This document shows positions 1 through 10,740 of a stretch of DNA of 64,000 bases, in pieces. Every line of letters starts with the position of its first letter. The stretch's first letter is position 1. The position numbers and the translations under genes were made by a program. Below the pieces are notes generated by a model. The model made no database searches. It worked only from the letters and a program-made list of their open reading frames with translations, and had not been told where the DNA came from. Source of the stretch: Lepidostoma basale (taxonomy: Eukaryota; Arthropoda; Insecta; Trichoptera; Lepidostomatidae); NCBI GenBank assembly GCA_022606425.2, contig JAHDVF020000418.1, positions 682,001-746,000 of the forward strand. The letters run 5' to 3'.

Positions 1-160
1 TCAAATATAAATATGGATAATGTTCTGGCTGATCTAGCTAGGTTGGGCGAATAGGATTGCTGGGATCAAAAGGCGCAAGATTGAGGAGTTTGGAGCAAAA
101 TCATCAAGGAGGCTAAATCTCTTCAAGAGTTTTGTAGCCAGAGTCAACAAAAGAGATCAA
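1..160 (+). mobile_element. LINE 3'-end remnant (unclassified)
   Basis: The + strand reads, with a few stops, as a worn LINE C-terminal tail: a Leu-Ala-Asp-Leu stretch, then Gln-Lys-Ala-Gln-Asp and Trp-Ser-Lys-Ile-Ile. A similar text occurs on the - strand near 39660-39760 in a clearer LINE context. No domain is intact. The assignment rests only on that resemblance. Confidence 0.3.
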
Positions 161-187
161 ATATAATTCAATAAACAAACCCTTACA

Positions 188-368
188 TTTTCCTCTACTT
201 CAGCGGGGTCTATCTTCTCAAAGGGGTCACTGTCGCTGGACGAGCATCGAGTTTGCCGTACTGACTCCATGCCTTCCTCGCCCTCGGAGTCCTCTACTTC
301 TTCGTCTTCTTCTTCAATAGCGGCAGCTGCGAACAAATCAACGATTTTATCAGATTTTTTAAAATTGA
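188..368 (-). CDS. possible acidic internal exon of an unknown host gene
   Basis: An open - strand stretch of about 60 residues is rich in Glu, Asp and Ser (runs such as EEEDEEVEDSEGEEG, then SSSDSDPFEKIDP). It ends at 188 in front of a consensus-like donor (GTAAGG on the - strand), so it may be an internal exon with its 3' neighbour lying outside the window. The upstream side has no convincing acceptor and runs into a LINE-A fragment within 35 bp, so the exon may be truncated. The composition resembles disordered nuclear-protein linkers, but no family is recognised. It could equally be chance coding of a low-complexity stretch. Confidence 0.25.
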
Positions 369-394
369 ACAACGATGTAAAACTTACACTAACC

Positions 395-705
395 GTAATG
401 CTGTTTGTCAGGAGGGGTAGGCAGATGATATACCGCCATACTGCTCTGTCCTGACATACCCCTAGAGCTTCCTATACATTCAAACATCATGTCATGCACG
501 CACGTCGATCTCTCCGACTCCTCACGTGGCCGATATTCAATATTTGATTCATATGATCGTGCCACGTTTTCCTCGGTCTTAATATATTTTTAATTCCATT
601 TACATCGTAAGTACATACTATATTTTACCATTTTTTCCATGTTTCTTTCATTATTTCGTTCATAACACTTTCTTTATCTCATTCATTCTTTCACATACCT
701 GGGAC
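395..705 (-). mobile_element. LINE-A 3' fragment
   Basis: The - strand carries the 3' end of LINE-A: the text for MTRCM(N)VEEA, RPRKTW(H)DQ and the GCCTACCCC-type end before the tail. It breaks at about 705, where an RTE-type fragment starts in the opposite orientation. The reading frame is broken. Confidence 0.6.
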
Positions 706-1257
706 ACAATATACGATTGGGCCGAGATAACCAAACCGCAGAGCTCAAGAGAAGAATTGGACAAAGCTGGGCAGCTTTCGTAAAATGGGTTACATCCTTA
801 AAAACCGAAAAATACCGATCAACCTGAAACGAAAAGTCTATGAAGCCTGCGTTCTGTCAGTTGGTACTTATTGTCTTGAAACTGTAACATTGTCCAAACA
901 AAGTGCCGAGAAACTACGAGTGACCCAAAGAGCCATGGAAAGAGCCATGTTAGAAATCAGCCTAAGAGACAGAGTCAGAAACAATACGGTGAGAGAAAAA
1001 ACAAAGGTCACTGACATCATCCACCGGGTGGCGACTCTAAAATGGCAATGGGCAGGTCACGTAGCCAGAAGCTCAGATGAAAAATGGACAAGAAGACTGC
1101 TGACTTGGAGACCGTGGACGGCAAAGATAGATGCAGGGCGACCGCAACTACGGTGGAAGGATGATCTGAACAGACATGTCGGAATAACCTGGATGCACTC
1201 TGCACAAGACAGAGTGACATGGAAGCGAATCCAGGAGTGGACGGGAATAGGCTAAGG
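706..1257 (+). mobile_element. RTE-type LINE C-terminal fragment
   Basis: An open frame at 785-1255 reads as the end of a non-LTR pol. It has a Tyr-Glu-Ala-Cys-Val-Leu segment, then WQWAGHVARSSDEKW, RRLLTWRPW, GRPQLRWKDD and RVTWKRIQEWTGIG before a stop. This arrangement (aromatic-GH-ARs, then RP-RW-DD, then W) is known from the ends of insect RTE-like endonuclease-reverse transcriptases. The reverse transcriptase core and endonuclease are missing (5' truncation). A second copy of the same end lies at 1935-2275. Confidence 0.7.
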
Positions 1258-1599
1258 AAGAAAAATAACGTTTCATTCGACATTCCATACACAGGTTTTC
1301 TACATTTGTCTACGATATGTCATTTCTACTGCATTTATTCTACTTTCATTCTTCTTTTGCCAGTTCAGTTGCCATTTCAAAAGCCCTTTAAGAGAAAATA
1401 TTATAAATAATAAATAATAAGCCTATCGATAAACAAATCGACGAAAATTGCCTGAGAACATTTGTATGACTGGAATAAATTGTGAAATTGGCCAAGACAA
1501 TAGATTAGCCTTGAAATTCACAGCCAACACTTTACCAATAATATTTTTCCATAATTGTAAGAAGGGACACGCAATCTTTCAGCTAAGCTATGACTAACT

Positions 1600-1694
1600 A
1601 ACTAACCATCGCGCCGTTTCCCCGAAGGGGAGGGCAGAAATAATGAACTGCCACACTTTTCTTCCTGACATACTTCTCTCGCTTCCTCAACATG
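1600..1694 (-). mobile_element. LINE-A 3' terminus
   Basis: Short LINE-A 3' end on the - strand, with a CTAACTAACTAACC tail on the + strand, meaning (GTTA)n. It is cut by the tRNA-like SINE that follows. Confidence 0.6.
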
Positions 1695-1825
1695 ATAGGA
1701 CCACAGAAGACCTTCGTGTCAGAGTGGTAACAGTTAGGACCGAAAGTCCCAGGTTTGATCCCCGGCAATAGTAGTGTGATTATCACATTGTCTTTGTTCT
1801 GTTGATAACTTCACAAACAAACAAA
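1695..1825 (+). mobile_element. tRNA-derived SINE copy
   Basis: An A-box-like GTGTCAGAGTGG and a B-box-like GGTTTGATCCC sit about 35 bp apart, followed by a shared body with TGTGATTATCACATTGTC. The same head and body occur at 26015-26100 (+) and 35835-36050 (-). This is the expected layout of a tRNA-derived SINE with an internal RNA polymerase III promoter. It is not a functional tRNA: no cloverleaf with an acceptor stem is evident. Confidence 0.55.
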
Positions 1826-1935
1826 CCATCACGCCGCAGGGGTAGGCAGAGAGAATGGATCGCCACACTACTCTATCCTGGCAAATCTCTCTAGCTTCCT
1901 CCACATTCATACTACGAGTCATACACCCACGTCGA
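1826..1935 (-). mobile_element. LINE-A 3' fragment, (GTTT)n subfamily
   Basis: The + strand reads CAAACAAACAAACCATCACG, which is the reversed tail, followed by the LINE-A end. The RTE-type text begins abruptly at 1935 in the other orientation. Confidence 0.6.
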
Positions 1936-2275
1936 GAGTGCCGAGAAACTACGAGTGACCCAAAGAGCCATGTTAGGAATAAGCCTAAGAGACAGAGTCA
2001 GAAACGATACGGTGAGAGAAAAAAAACAAAGGTCACAGACATCATCCACCGGGTGGCGACACTAAAATGGCAATGGGCAGGTCACGTAGCCAGAAGCTCA
2101 GATGAAAAGTGGACAAGAAGAGAAGTGCAGGGCGACCGCAACTACGGTGGAAGGATGATCTAAACAGACACGTCGGAATAACCTGGATGCAGTCTGCTCA
2201 GGACAGAATAACATGGAAGCAAATGGAGGAGGCCTTTGTCCAGGAGTGGACGGGAATTGGCTGAGGAAGAAAAAG
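1935..2275 (+). mobile_element. RTE-type LINE C-terminal fragment, second copy
   Basis: Closely repeats 920-1257: the LRVTQRAM region, WQWAGHVARSSDEKW, a frameshift near 2120, then WRWKDDLNRHVG-like text and QEWTGIG before the stop. It differs by small indels and one extra segment (MEEAFVQEW). The two copies have independent 5' breakpoints. Confidence 0.65.
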
Positions 2276-2329
2276 AAGAAGAACCTTATATGTTAGAATA
2301 GAGTATCAGATCACAAACGACATATAAAC

Positions 2330-3105
2330 ATGCAGAGGAGTCCGACAGGATTGCATTATTCACTTCTTCTTTTAGACCTTTGGTCTGTTCCTGTAGTCAT
2401 AGTGGCCTCTCTTGGGAAATTGACTCCCAGCTATCCTTCCATCTCTTTTGTGGTCTTCCAGGGTGACGGTAGCCAGCTGGAATCTGATGCATTCCAACGT
2501 GTGCGCATTACAATTCTGGAGAGATCCAACCAACTTTAGATATCACTTATTCTTCCTCTTCTTTAAGATCCTTGGTCTCTTCATCTAGTCAGGCTGGACT
2601 TTCTTGAGAAGTTGACTCCCAGATATTCCTCAATCTTTTTGGCGATCTTCCGGGGGACGGTAGCCAGCTGTATCTGGTGCATCACAACATGTGAATTTCT
2701 GGATGGATTCATCCTTTGCATGTACGCATTCCAGTGTCTTCTGCCCCTTCTAACAATGTCTTCAACCTTGCAGATTTCGCGGAAAGCCGTGATCCTGACC
2801 CTATCTCCAAGAGTCTTTCCTGGTATTGTCGTCAGCGTCCGTATTTCTAACACCCGCACCTTAGCCTTCGTTCTTGTCTCAATGCCAAATGCCTTATGCA
2901 GGTTTTGTATTATATATTTTGACCTTACTGTCAGTTCTCATATACTTATTCTTCTATATGGTCTCCTTGAGACAACCTAATGCCGCCAAAGCTTTGTTGA
3001 CTTGTCCCATTATTTCACTGACAATGTCATTCTGTCTGAGCAGATCCACTCCCAATTATTCTATTTTGAATACTTATTCCGAAAATATACTCAAAGAATA
3101 GATTC
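2330..3105 (-). mobile_element. LINE fragment(s), IRTL(T)TIPGKTLGDR family
   Basis: On the - strand an open frame at 2581-2859 carries VLEIRTLTTIPGKTLGDRVR, then VEDIVRRGRRHWNAYMQRM and QLATVPRKIAKKIEEYLG, typical of a non-LTR pol C-terminus after the reverse transcriptase thumb. A second, shorter and diverged copy of the same end occupies 2360-2530. Related but decayed copies lie at 11150-11500, 13060-13220, 36800-37010 and perhaps 62880-63100. No catalytic motif remains here. Confidence 0.55.
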
Positions 3106-3179
3106 AAACTGATGCAACATGTGGTATCCATGTCAATTATATAGTTACTGATGCTATACGATATGCAGATGACACTGCT

Positions 3180-3300
3180 ATTCTTACAGACATAGACATA
3201 TAACGTCCCAACAGATACCCGAGGCTGTTATAGGATGCAGCAGCGCCATTTCGTCATCCTCTGTCGGTCTCCCACGAATTCGCATTCCATTCACATCGTT
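3180..3300. repeat. dispersed repeat (GACATAGA-ATATA unit)
   Basis: The stretch beginning ACAGACATAGACATATAA with GAGGCTGTTATAGG and GCGCCATTTCGTCATCCTC recurs at 4160-4265. It resembles 63280-63400 (GAAGCTGTTATAGG, CCTTTCGTCAGC). No coding potential was found. It may be a SINE or a LINE untranslated region. Confidence 0.4.
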
Positions 3301-3329
3301 AACGTAACTAACTTAATAAACTAATTAAC

Positions 3330-4165
3330 TAACTGACCATCACGCCATTTCCCCGGAGGGTTCCCGGAGGGGTAGGAAGAGATGATGGATTGCCACATTG
3401 TTCTATCCTGACATAACTCTCACGCCTCTTCTACATTCACACATAGTGACATGCACGCTTGTCGATTGTTCCTACTTCGAACATGGCCGCCTTTCTGTAA
3501 TTGATTAATTTGGTCATGCCATGTCTTCCTTGGCCTTCCTCGACTTCTTTTTCCATTAACACTACTTGTATATATCTTTTCAAACATTCTTTCCATATGT
3601 CCAAACCATCTTAGTGACCCTTTCTTGATTTTATTTATCACGCATTCATCCGCTTTACATTCCTTTCTTACTTCATCGTTAGATATTCTATCATACATTG
3701 TTTTTCCGCACATCCTTCTTAGTGACCTCATTTCTACGGCATTTATCCTACTTTCATCCTTCTTCTGCCAACTCCAAGCTTCACTTCCATATATAAGGGT
3801 CGGGACTAGAACTCCATTGTGCACTGTCATCTTTGCTTCAGTCGATATATTTCTATGTGAGGTAATGACTTTGAGTGCGCCATTTATTTTGTTTCCAGCT
3901 CCAACCCTTCTTCCGATATCTTTCTCCATTTTTCCATCTTCCCAGGTAGACAAATTCGGTAACTTTCTCTAATTTCTCACCGTTTGCACCTATGTCACAA
4001 TCTGTCATACATTCTTCCTTTTCAAATACCATAACTTTAAACTTTGACACGTTCATCACAAGGTCATACTTATTGCATACTTCGTACATTCTTGACACTA
4101 GGACTTGTAGATCGTCCATGCTGTCAGCGATTAAAACATTACATCGTCTGCCATTGCATTCTTAC
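3330..4165 (-). mobile_element. LINE-A copy with partial reverse transcriptase
   Basis: Read on the - strand this copy runs from just after the reverse transcriptase catalytic box (MDDLQVLVSRMYEVC, NVSKFKVMVF) through VTEFVYLG, GAGNKINGALKV, VPTLIYGSEAW, ESRINAVEMRSLRRMCG and SLRWFGHMERM to RPRKTWHDQINQL and VNVEEA. A frameshift near 3900-3950 splits it into two overlapping frames. The + strand CTAACTAACTGACC at its 3' border is the (GTTA)n tail. Confidence 0.75.
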
Positions 4166-4284
4166 AGACATAGATATATAAGGTCCCACCACATACCCGA
4201 GGGTGTTATAGGGTGCAGCGGCGCCATTTCGTCATCCTCACTCGTAGACTTCCGAGGCCTGTCGGTTAACGAAACAAACTAAAT

Positions 4285-4770
4285 AAACTAACCATCACGC
4301 AGTTTCTCCGGAGGGATAGGCAGAAAGCCACACAGTTCTATCCTGACATACCTCTCTAGCTTCCTCCACATTCATACAGCGAGTCATACACGCACGACGA
4401 TTCTTCCGACTTCTAACATGGCCTACCTTTAAAATTTGATTAATTTGGTCATGCCAAGTTTTTCTTGGTATTCCACGAATCCGTTCTTCATTCACATCGC
4501 TAACTTACAAACTATCGCGCCGTTTCTCCGGAGGGGTAGGCAGAGAGAATGGACCGCCACACTGTTTAATCATGTCATACCTCTCTATCTTCTTCCACAT
4601 TCATACAGCTAGTCATACACGCACGATTCTTCTGACTTCTAGCATGGCCAAATTTTATAATTTGTATTAATTTGGTCTTGATGGCAAGTTTTCCTCGGTC
4701 TTCCACGACTCTGCACTCCATTCACATAATTAACGTATACTTTCTTAACAATTATTTCTTCATTCATCCA
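4285..4770 (-). mobile_element. two adjacent LINE-A 3' fragments
   Basis: Two tandem, same-orientation 3' ends abut at about 4500. Each holds the RKTWHDQINQ, GHVRSRKNRRACMTRCMNVEEARE and YPSGETA text, more decayed in the second. The close spacing suggests insertion of one copy near the tail of the other. Confidence 0.6.
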
Positions 4771-5029
4771 TTGTGAACAATACTCGCATGTTAAGTAATG
4801 GATGACGATTGGGGTGTTGGACCATGTTCTTGTGATGATATGAAATGGTGATATAAAAATTTAATTCACTTACTATTCTTAAACGAAAAGAACCAAAGGA
4901 TTGCTTTCGAGATGACGAGTCCCATAAAATCTGAACAAATAAAGAAATAATACATATAATTTCGTAAATTTAGAACATATTTCCTCCATACGGGGGCGCT
5001 GGACCCCTCCATGGGGGGCGGTAGTGGGT

Positions 5030-5130
5030 CCAAATGTATATATGGAGAGCATTAATACAGTTAATAATAATAATAATAATAATAATATGCTAAATATCAA
5101 AACGCCGTTTTTGTGATGTAATCACCTCAA
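5030..5130 (-). repeat. CR1/L2-type LINE 3' terminus with (TTA)n tail
   Basis: The + strand shows (TAA)n followed by ATGCTAAATATCAAAACGCC and TCACCTCAAGGGCGC. The same 3' terminus follows the coding ends at 8340-8665 and 19700-20190, and appears reversed at 38335-38900 and 53065-53110. It is therefore a 3' untranslated region with a trinucleotide tail, not an independent microsatellite. Confidence 0.6.
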
Positions 5131-5204
5131 GGGCGCATAAAAAAAGGAAGACCGAAGAAAACGTGTCGCGATAAAATAAATCCAATATTGAATGTTTCCT
5201 GCAT

Positions 5205-5800
5205 ACTAACCATCACGCCGTCTCCCCGAAGGGCTTGGCAAATATAATGCACAGTCACACCATTCTTTTCTGACATAATTCTCTCGCTTCCTCAACATTC
5301 ATACATCGTGTCATGCACGCACGTCGATTTCTTCGACCCTTCACATGGCCAACATTTTAATTTTACTTGTTTGGTCGCGACACGCTTTCCTCGTTCCATC
5401 TCTGTATCTAGTTCCATTTCCATCGTTTACATATACATTATAAACCATTCTTTCTTCATTCATTCTTCCCATGTGTCCAAACCATCCAAATGATCCTTTC
5501 ATTATTTTGTTCATAACACATGTTTTTGTGCTGCTTTCAATTCTTATATATTCATGCGACACTCTGTATACACAGATTTTCTACACATTCGTCTAAGAGA
5601 TCTCATTTTTACTGCATTTATTCTACTTTCATCCTTCTTTGTAATTATTTAAGAAATTACTAACTAACTAACCATCACGCCGTCTCCCCGAAGAGGTAGG
5701 CCGAAAGGATGAACTGCCACACTGTTATTTCCTGACATTCTTCTCTCGCTTCCTCAACATTAATACATCGTGTCATGCACGCACGTTGATTTCTCCGACC
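5205..5800 (-). mobile_element. two LINE-A 3' fragments
   Basis: 5205-5640 reads on the - strand as a frameshifted LINE-A end (INKIMKGSFGWFGHMGRMNEE, then the 3' terminus). 5665-5800 is a second, shorter terminus with its own CTAACTAACC junction. Confidence 0.6.
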
Positions 5801-5989
5801 CAAAGGTCTAGGCGGAAAAAATCAACAGTCACGCTGTTCTTTCCTCACATACTTTTCTTATTTATTGATTTAAACTCCATATTAAATAATTAATAATGAA
5901 TGAAAACATTTGTTTTATACAAGTTTTATTTTTTTATGCCACTGTACAAAGGAAAAGGATCTCAAATGGAATGTGGAAATTGAGTATCG

Positions 5990-7240
5990 TTGGCAAAGTC
6001 TATGGCAGAATTTTAATAGAAAGAGTAAGTCATATGTATGAATCAAATTTTTGGACTTCGTACATTGAAAGAGAAGTTTCGGGCCAAAAACAGCAAACTT
6101 TTCTGTGCGTTTGTCGATTTGCAAAAAGCATATGATTACGTTAATAGAGTAAAGTTGTGGAAAATATTGTCTGAATATGGAATAAGTACAAAACTGATCA
6201 AGTCAAACATTAAGTCGCTATACACGGAAAGCACTGCTAGTGTCAGAGTAAATGGAGATCTAACAGCCTGGTTTGATATCAATAAAGGTGTCTAACAGGG
6301 TTGCTAATGTCCCCGTGGTTATTTAATCTGTATATTGGACAAGTGTATGAAAGGGTTGGATGTAGGTGCCAAAATGAGCGGAGTGTCAGTAAGCTGTCTC
6401 TTGTATGCGGATGACGCTGTCCTACTTGCTGACAACGAGCATGAACTACAAGTCCTGGTGAATTGTATGTATGAGGTATGCATGCGAAATGATCTGATGA
6501 TGAATGTTAATAAGTCCAAGGTAATGATTTTTGAAAAAGAAGAAATCTGGACAGTCTGCAACATTAGCGTGAAAGCTGAAAATTTGGAGCAAGTAGTTGA
6601 GTTCGTGTATTTGGGTAGTATGTTTACAAGAGATGGGCGAGTGGAGAGGGATATTGAAAGAAGGGTTGGGGCATGCAACCAAGTGAATGGTGCACTTAAG
6701 GTTGTCATCGCAAACAAAAACCTATCCAAAAAAGCAGTACACAATGGTGTTTTTCTACCACCCCTATGTATGGAAGTGAAGCGTGGAACTGGCAAAAGAA
6801 GGATGAAAGTAGAATAAATGCAGTAGAAATGAGATCTCTTAGACGAATGTGTGCATACTCTGCGTATGATAGGGTGTAGAATGAAATTACAAGAAGGGAA
6901 TGCGGTTCGAATGATGGTGTTATGAACAAAATAATGAAAAGATCATTAAGATGGTTTGGACATACGGAAAGGATGAATGAAGAATGGTATAAAAAATTAT
7001 ATGTTAACGATGTAAATGGAACTAGAAATAGAGGAAGACTGAGGAAAACGTGGCACGATCAAAAATAAATCAAATATTGTATGTCGCCCACGTGAGGAGT
7101 CAGAGAAATCGACGCGCGTGCATGACACGATGTATGAATGTTGAGGAAGCGAGAGAAATATGTCAGGAAAGAAAAGTGTGGCAGTCCATTCTTTCTGCCT
7201 ATCCCTTCGGGGAGACGGCGTGATGGTTAGTTAGTTAGTT
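5990..7240 (+). pseudogene. LINE-A copy with reverse transcriptase core, frame-disrupted
   Basis: This is the most complete LINE-A copy in the window. In the + strand frames it shows reverse transcriptase motif A (FVDLQKAYDYVNR at about 6105-6150), a motif-B-like stretch (KGV*QGC, with a stop in place), and motif C (LLYADDAVLLAD at about 6396-6432). Then come the thumb and C-terminal region: EFVYLGSMFTRDGR, NQVNGALKVV, ESRINAVEMRSLRRMC, SLRWFGH, RACMTRCMNVEEARE. Stops near 6294 and 6816 and several frameshifts make it inactive. It ends at the TACCCTTCGGGG-type terminus with a (GTTA)n tail. No endonuclease domain is visible, so it is 5'-truncated. Confidence 0.8.
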
Positions 7241-7295
7241 AAAAAAATATTTTAAACTTTTTTGGCGAATATAAATCCGAACCCCCTAATGATGA

Positions 7296-7355
7296 CGATA
7301 ATGGAGGTCCATTATTTCTGCCTGTTCCTCGAGGGAAACGGCGTGATGGTAAGAC
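7296..7355 (+). mobile_element. LINE-A 3' terminus only
   Basis: About 60 bp of the LINE-A end (GTCCATTATTTCTGCCTG...CGGCGTGATGGTAAG) stands alone, showing how strongly 5'-truncated many copies are. Confidence 0.5.
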
Positions 7356-7604
7356 AGTTGACTTACTAGTTTGTTCGTATTCCTTCTGCTACTCGCGCCT
7401 ATTGTACAAAGGTAATCCACCGTTTGAATAAGTGAAGAGATCAATTGGCACACAAGAGTCGGCAAGAGACACAATCAAAGCTACAAAATAGACTGATCAC
7501 GAGATGAGAAACAAGCCTTGGCGGACGATGCCAGGGGTATAAAATCGAAAGCCGCGATCATATTTAAAAAAAAATTAAAAACTAACTTATTGATAACTAA
7601 ACTA

Positions 7605-7960
7605 ACTAACTAACCATCACGCCGTCTCCCCGAAAGGGTAGGCAGAAATAATGAATTGCCACACTTTAATCGATGCGGCACTTCATCCTTCTCTTTTCGC
7701 CCCCGCGAGAGACGCGGTGTGATGGGTTGCGAACCTCATCGCCACCAATAGGCATCTCCCGCGCTCACTTTGATCGTCCAACGTCTACAAAATAAATCTA
7801 AAACAAATTATATAAAATAAAATGCGAAATAAAAATAATTTAACACATAATATTCTTTTCGATGATGCACTTGTCGTCAGCTGGACGATCCGGACATTTG
7901 TGTTTATTTAATTTTTATTCCACTGTTTTTTTTATTTATTATCAACTGTAATTAGGCACT
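7605..7960 (-). mobile_element. repeat B fused to LINE-A 3' end (composite copy 1)
   Basis: On the - strand, repeat B (GGAGATGCCTATTGGTGGCG, GAGGTTCGCAACCCATCACA) continues through GCATCGATTAAAGTGTGGCA straight into the last 70 bp of LINE-A and its (GTTA)n tail. The same junction occurs in three other copies. The body contains no open frame and carries a stretch (ATAATTTAACACATAATATT) shared with 12530-12560 and 52270-52290. Confidence 0.65.
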
Positions 7961-7974
7961 AACTAACTAATTTA

Positions 7975-8155
7975 ACATCACGCCGTCTCCTCGAAGAAAT
8001 AGCCAGAAATAATGGACTGCCACATTTTTCTTTCCTGACATATTTCTCTCGCTTCCTCAACATTCATACATCGTGTCATGCACGCGCCTCGATTTCTCTG
8101 ACTCCTCACGTGGCCGACATTCAATATTTTGATTAATTTGATCGTGCCATTTTTT
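7975..8155 (-). mobile_element. LINE-A 3' fragment
   Basis: LINE-A terminus on the - strand (CCTCAACATTCATACATCGT on the + strand), broken at about 8155 where repeat B starts in the opposite direction. Confidence 0.6.
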
Positions 8156-8157
8156 CA

Positions 8158-8325
8158 TGCTGGAGATGCCTATTGGTGGCGATGAGGTTCGCAACCCATC
8201 ACACCGCGTCTCCCGCGGGGGCGAAAGGAGATGAATGGAGTGTCGCATCGGTTAAAGTGTGGCAGTCCATTATTTCCGCCTACCCCTTCGGGGAGATGAC
8301 ATGATGGTAAGGTAGTTAGTTAGTT
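8158..8325 (+). mobile_element. repeat B fused to LINE-A 3' end (composite copy 2, truncated)
   Basis: Starts inside repeat B at GGAGATGCCTATTGGTGGCG and passes through GCATCGGTTAAAGTGTGGCA into the LINE-A end and (GTTA)n tail. It has the same junction as copies at 7605, 12280 and 52010. Confidence 0.65.
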
Positions 8326-8339
8326 AGCCACGTTTTCAT

Positions 8340-8665
8340 CGGTCTTGACTGTGCCAAAACGCAGTGCTAGCACAAACTTTGGCGATCGAGCCTCCGGCCT
8401 TTCAGCCTGGAACAATCTTCCAGCAGACCTTAAGTGCATTGAGAATCAGTCAGAGTTTAGATCGAGATTCAAAACACACATTTTTAATTATCCTTTCCTG
8501 ATAAGAAGGGTTGATCGACTGCGTTTGTTGCAGCCCTCACTTTAAATATGTTTATTTTTAACTAGTTCATAAAACGGAACATTTTCTACAGCGCCCTTGA
8601 GATGAGTAATTCATAAAAATGGCGCTCTATAAATTATCCAATTTATTATTATTATTATTACTATA
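8340..8665 (+). mobile_element. CR1/L2-type LINE 3' end with (TTA)n tail
   Basis: The frame at 8345-8545 carries VPKRSAS-NFGDRA, SAWNNLPADLK and EFRSRFKTHIF. This is the familiar C-terminal block of CR1/L2/Daphne-like reverse transcriptase proteins (GDRAF-AAP-WN-LP). The stop is followed by GCGCCCTTGAGATGA and a (TTA)n tail. Confidence 0.65.
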
Positions 8666-8689
8666 TATCTCTTTGGTGGTCGACGGCCT

Positions 8690-9005
8690 TTGGATTCTCG
8701 TGCATCATGTTCACAGTCAACACCGAAATCATACTGTGGAAAAACCTTGTCGATATAGTGGACTGATTTGCCAAACTGAAGTGGAAATGGGCAGGACATG
8801 TCGCCAGACAGGGAACAAAGAGATGGGGACCCAGAGTCTTGACGTGGAGACCATAGGAGGAGACCAAAAAGAGCATTTGTCGACCCCAAATAGATGAGGG
8901 AATTATAGAAGAGGATGAATTAGAGATGCACGGGATAGAGAAACACTGAGAACGTTTGAAGAGGCCTACGTTCAGCAGTGGAGAGACGGTTATGGAAGAA
9001 TAATG
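8690..9005 (+). mobile_element. LINE C-terminal fragment (RTE-like)
   Basis: Broken + strand frames read LKWKWAGHVARQGTKRWGPR and LTWRP, then EEDELEMHGIE-like text and QQWRDGYG-like text before (ATG/AAT) runs. It resembles the RTE-type end at 706-1257 but belongs to another family. Confidence 0.5.
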
Positions 9006-9159
9006 ATAATAGGAAGTGAAGCGATTGGAAACATCTGGCGCCGTCCGGTCAATATCAAACTGTGAGATTTGACCCAACCTGACCTAGCATAACCCAACCT
9101 AACCCCTGCAAGGTGTCCGATAGTACGCGGCTGGATTAACAACAGCGGGTGTCCAAAAC

Positions 9160-9310
9160 AGATAACAAATATGTAACATTCACACTCCAAGCTGCTGTTA
9201 TCTGACATCCACCGATGGGTCGCCAAGACACGCGTCCATCATGAGACATAGATACATTCATAACACGATTTCCGTGTTGGATTCTTACTTCTTTCATTAC
9301 TATCTGATCA
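9160..9310. repeat. dispersed repeat C, copy 1
   Basis: About 150 bp beginning ATGTAACATTCACACTCCAA, with TTATCTGACATCCACCGATG and a small hairpin AACACGATTTCCGTGTT. It recurs at 15955-16095 with only scattered substitutions. No coding potential was found. Confidence 0.5.
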
Positions 9311-9359
9311 AATCAGTATATTTTCTCAAAAGATATTACAAACAATTATCATAGTTTAA

Positions 9360-9990
9360 GACATCAGATGAGAGTAGTAGTGATGTCAGGAGTTCCACTA
9401 AAGAACACCAAGGAGTTTGTCTACCTCGGGAGCAAAATAACATGGGACGGTCGGTCTAAGAGCGAGGTCGACAGCAGTATACATCAGGCGAGGCTTGCAT
9501 TTAAAAAAATAAAATCAAATAATATAGACCTAAAACTGAGAATACTACTCATCAATACCTATGTATGCAGTATCTTGATGTACGGCTGCGAGACATGGTG
9601 CCTATCCGAGAGAGATAAACGGAGACTAGAGGCTTTTGAGATGTGGTCCTATAGAAGACTGTTAGGAATTTCCTGGAGAGACCACATCGCGAATGAGGAG
9701 GTTCTCCAAAGAATCGAAGGAGGAAGGCACCTGCTCAGAACCTTGTCCGAAAGGCGTGCAAGATGGATCGGCCATGTAATACGTCTCTTGCAAGAAGGTC
9801 TCTTGCATGCCATAATGGAGGGTATGACCGAGGGGACGCCCCCGCCGAGAGTACCTGGAGGACCTGTTGGTGGACGTGCGCTGCTCATCATATGCAGATT
9901 CCAAAAGAGCCGCACAAGACAGGGAAGAATGGAAGAGAAGAATAGAAGAAATTGCTGCAAACCAATCCCAGGATTCAAACTTTCTAACTA
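9360..9990 (+). mobile_element. LINE-B C-terminal fragment
   Basis: The frame at 9368-9991 carries VPLKNTKEFVYLGSKITWDG, SEVDSSIHQARLAF, LINTYVCSILMYGCETWCLS, RLEAFEMWSYRRLLGISWRD and ERRARWIGHVIR, all typical of a non-LTR pol C-terminus. A frameshift near 9840 moves the end (TEG-RPRREYLEDL-type text) into another frame. A second copy sits on the - strand at 37585-38180 and a diverged one at 60325-60660. It ends at CTAACTAACTAAG, 30 bp from the Helitron start. Confidence 0.75.
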
Positions 9991-10740
9991 ACTAAGACAT
10001 CTATTGAGAATAGGTAAAATCTATATAAATAAAAGGCGATCTTCCGGGTGTGTGTGGACTATTTCTGAGGTTATTCCTGAGCTGATCATTTTCCAAGTTA
10101 TACACTTCCTTAATAGATAGACATAGGTGGGCATAGGCATATTTTTGTTATTAATCGAGCTCTAATTAACTTTGTAAATTTATAAATTTTCGTAGTGCGA
10201 GCGAGTATAGACCTTCATGTTCGTATCACCTGAGTATCGATCTTTAGAGTCTATATTCGCTTGGCGTGATAAGATGCAAATTAGTGGCTTTTTTGACTCT
10301 TTGCGTGGTCAGATATGAAATTAGTCGCTCCTTTGAACTGAAAAATATACGCACGTATAGGGATGGGCAAAACGACTCATCTCAGGGATCTGATCTGAAC
10401 GGTTCCGCTCAGCAAAGTGAGCCGACTCTTTTTAACGATCCACGGTTCACCATTTTGAGTCGTTCAAAGTTTGAAATTATTTTAGTGACCTTTTTTTTTT
10501 GCTCCTCGACCAAAAAAGTTGATTCCGGTAAAAAAAAAAAATTCACCAGGATAAATTTTTTGTCGATGAGCTAAAAAAAAATTCACAACGACAACGACAA
10601 ACAACTTTTTTGACAAACGACTCGATAATTATCAAGAAGAATCGGCTCACTTTACTGAGCGGAACCATTCAGCTCAGATCCCTTAAAGAGATCACTAAAA
10701 ATAGTCGACTCTTTTGCAATAATATACGATTCACCGAGCG

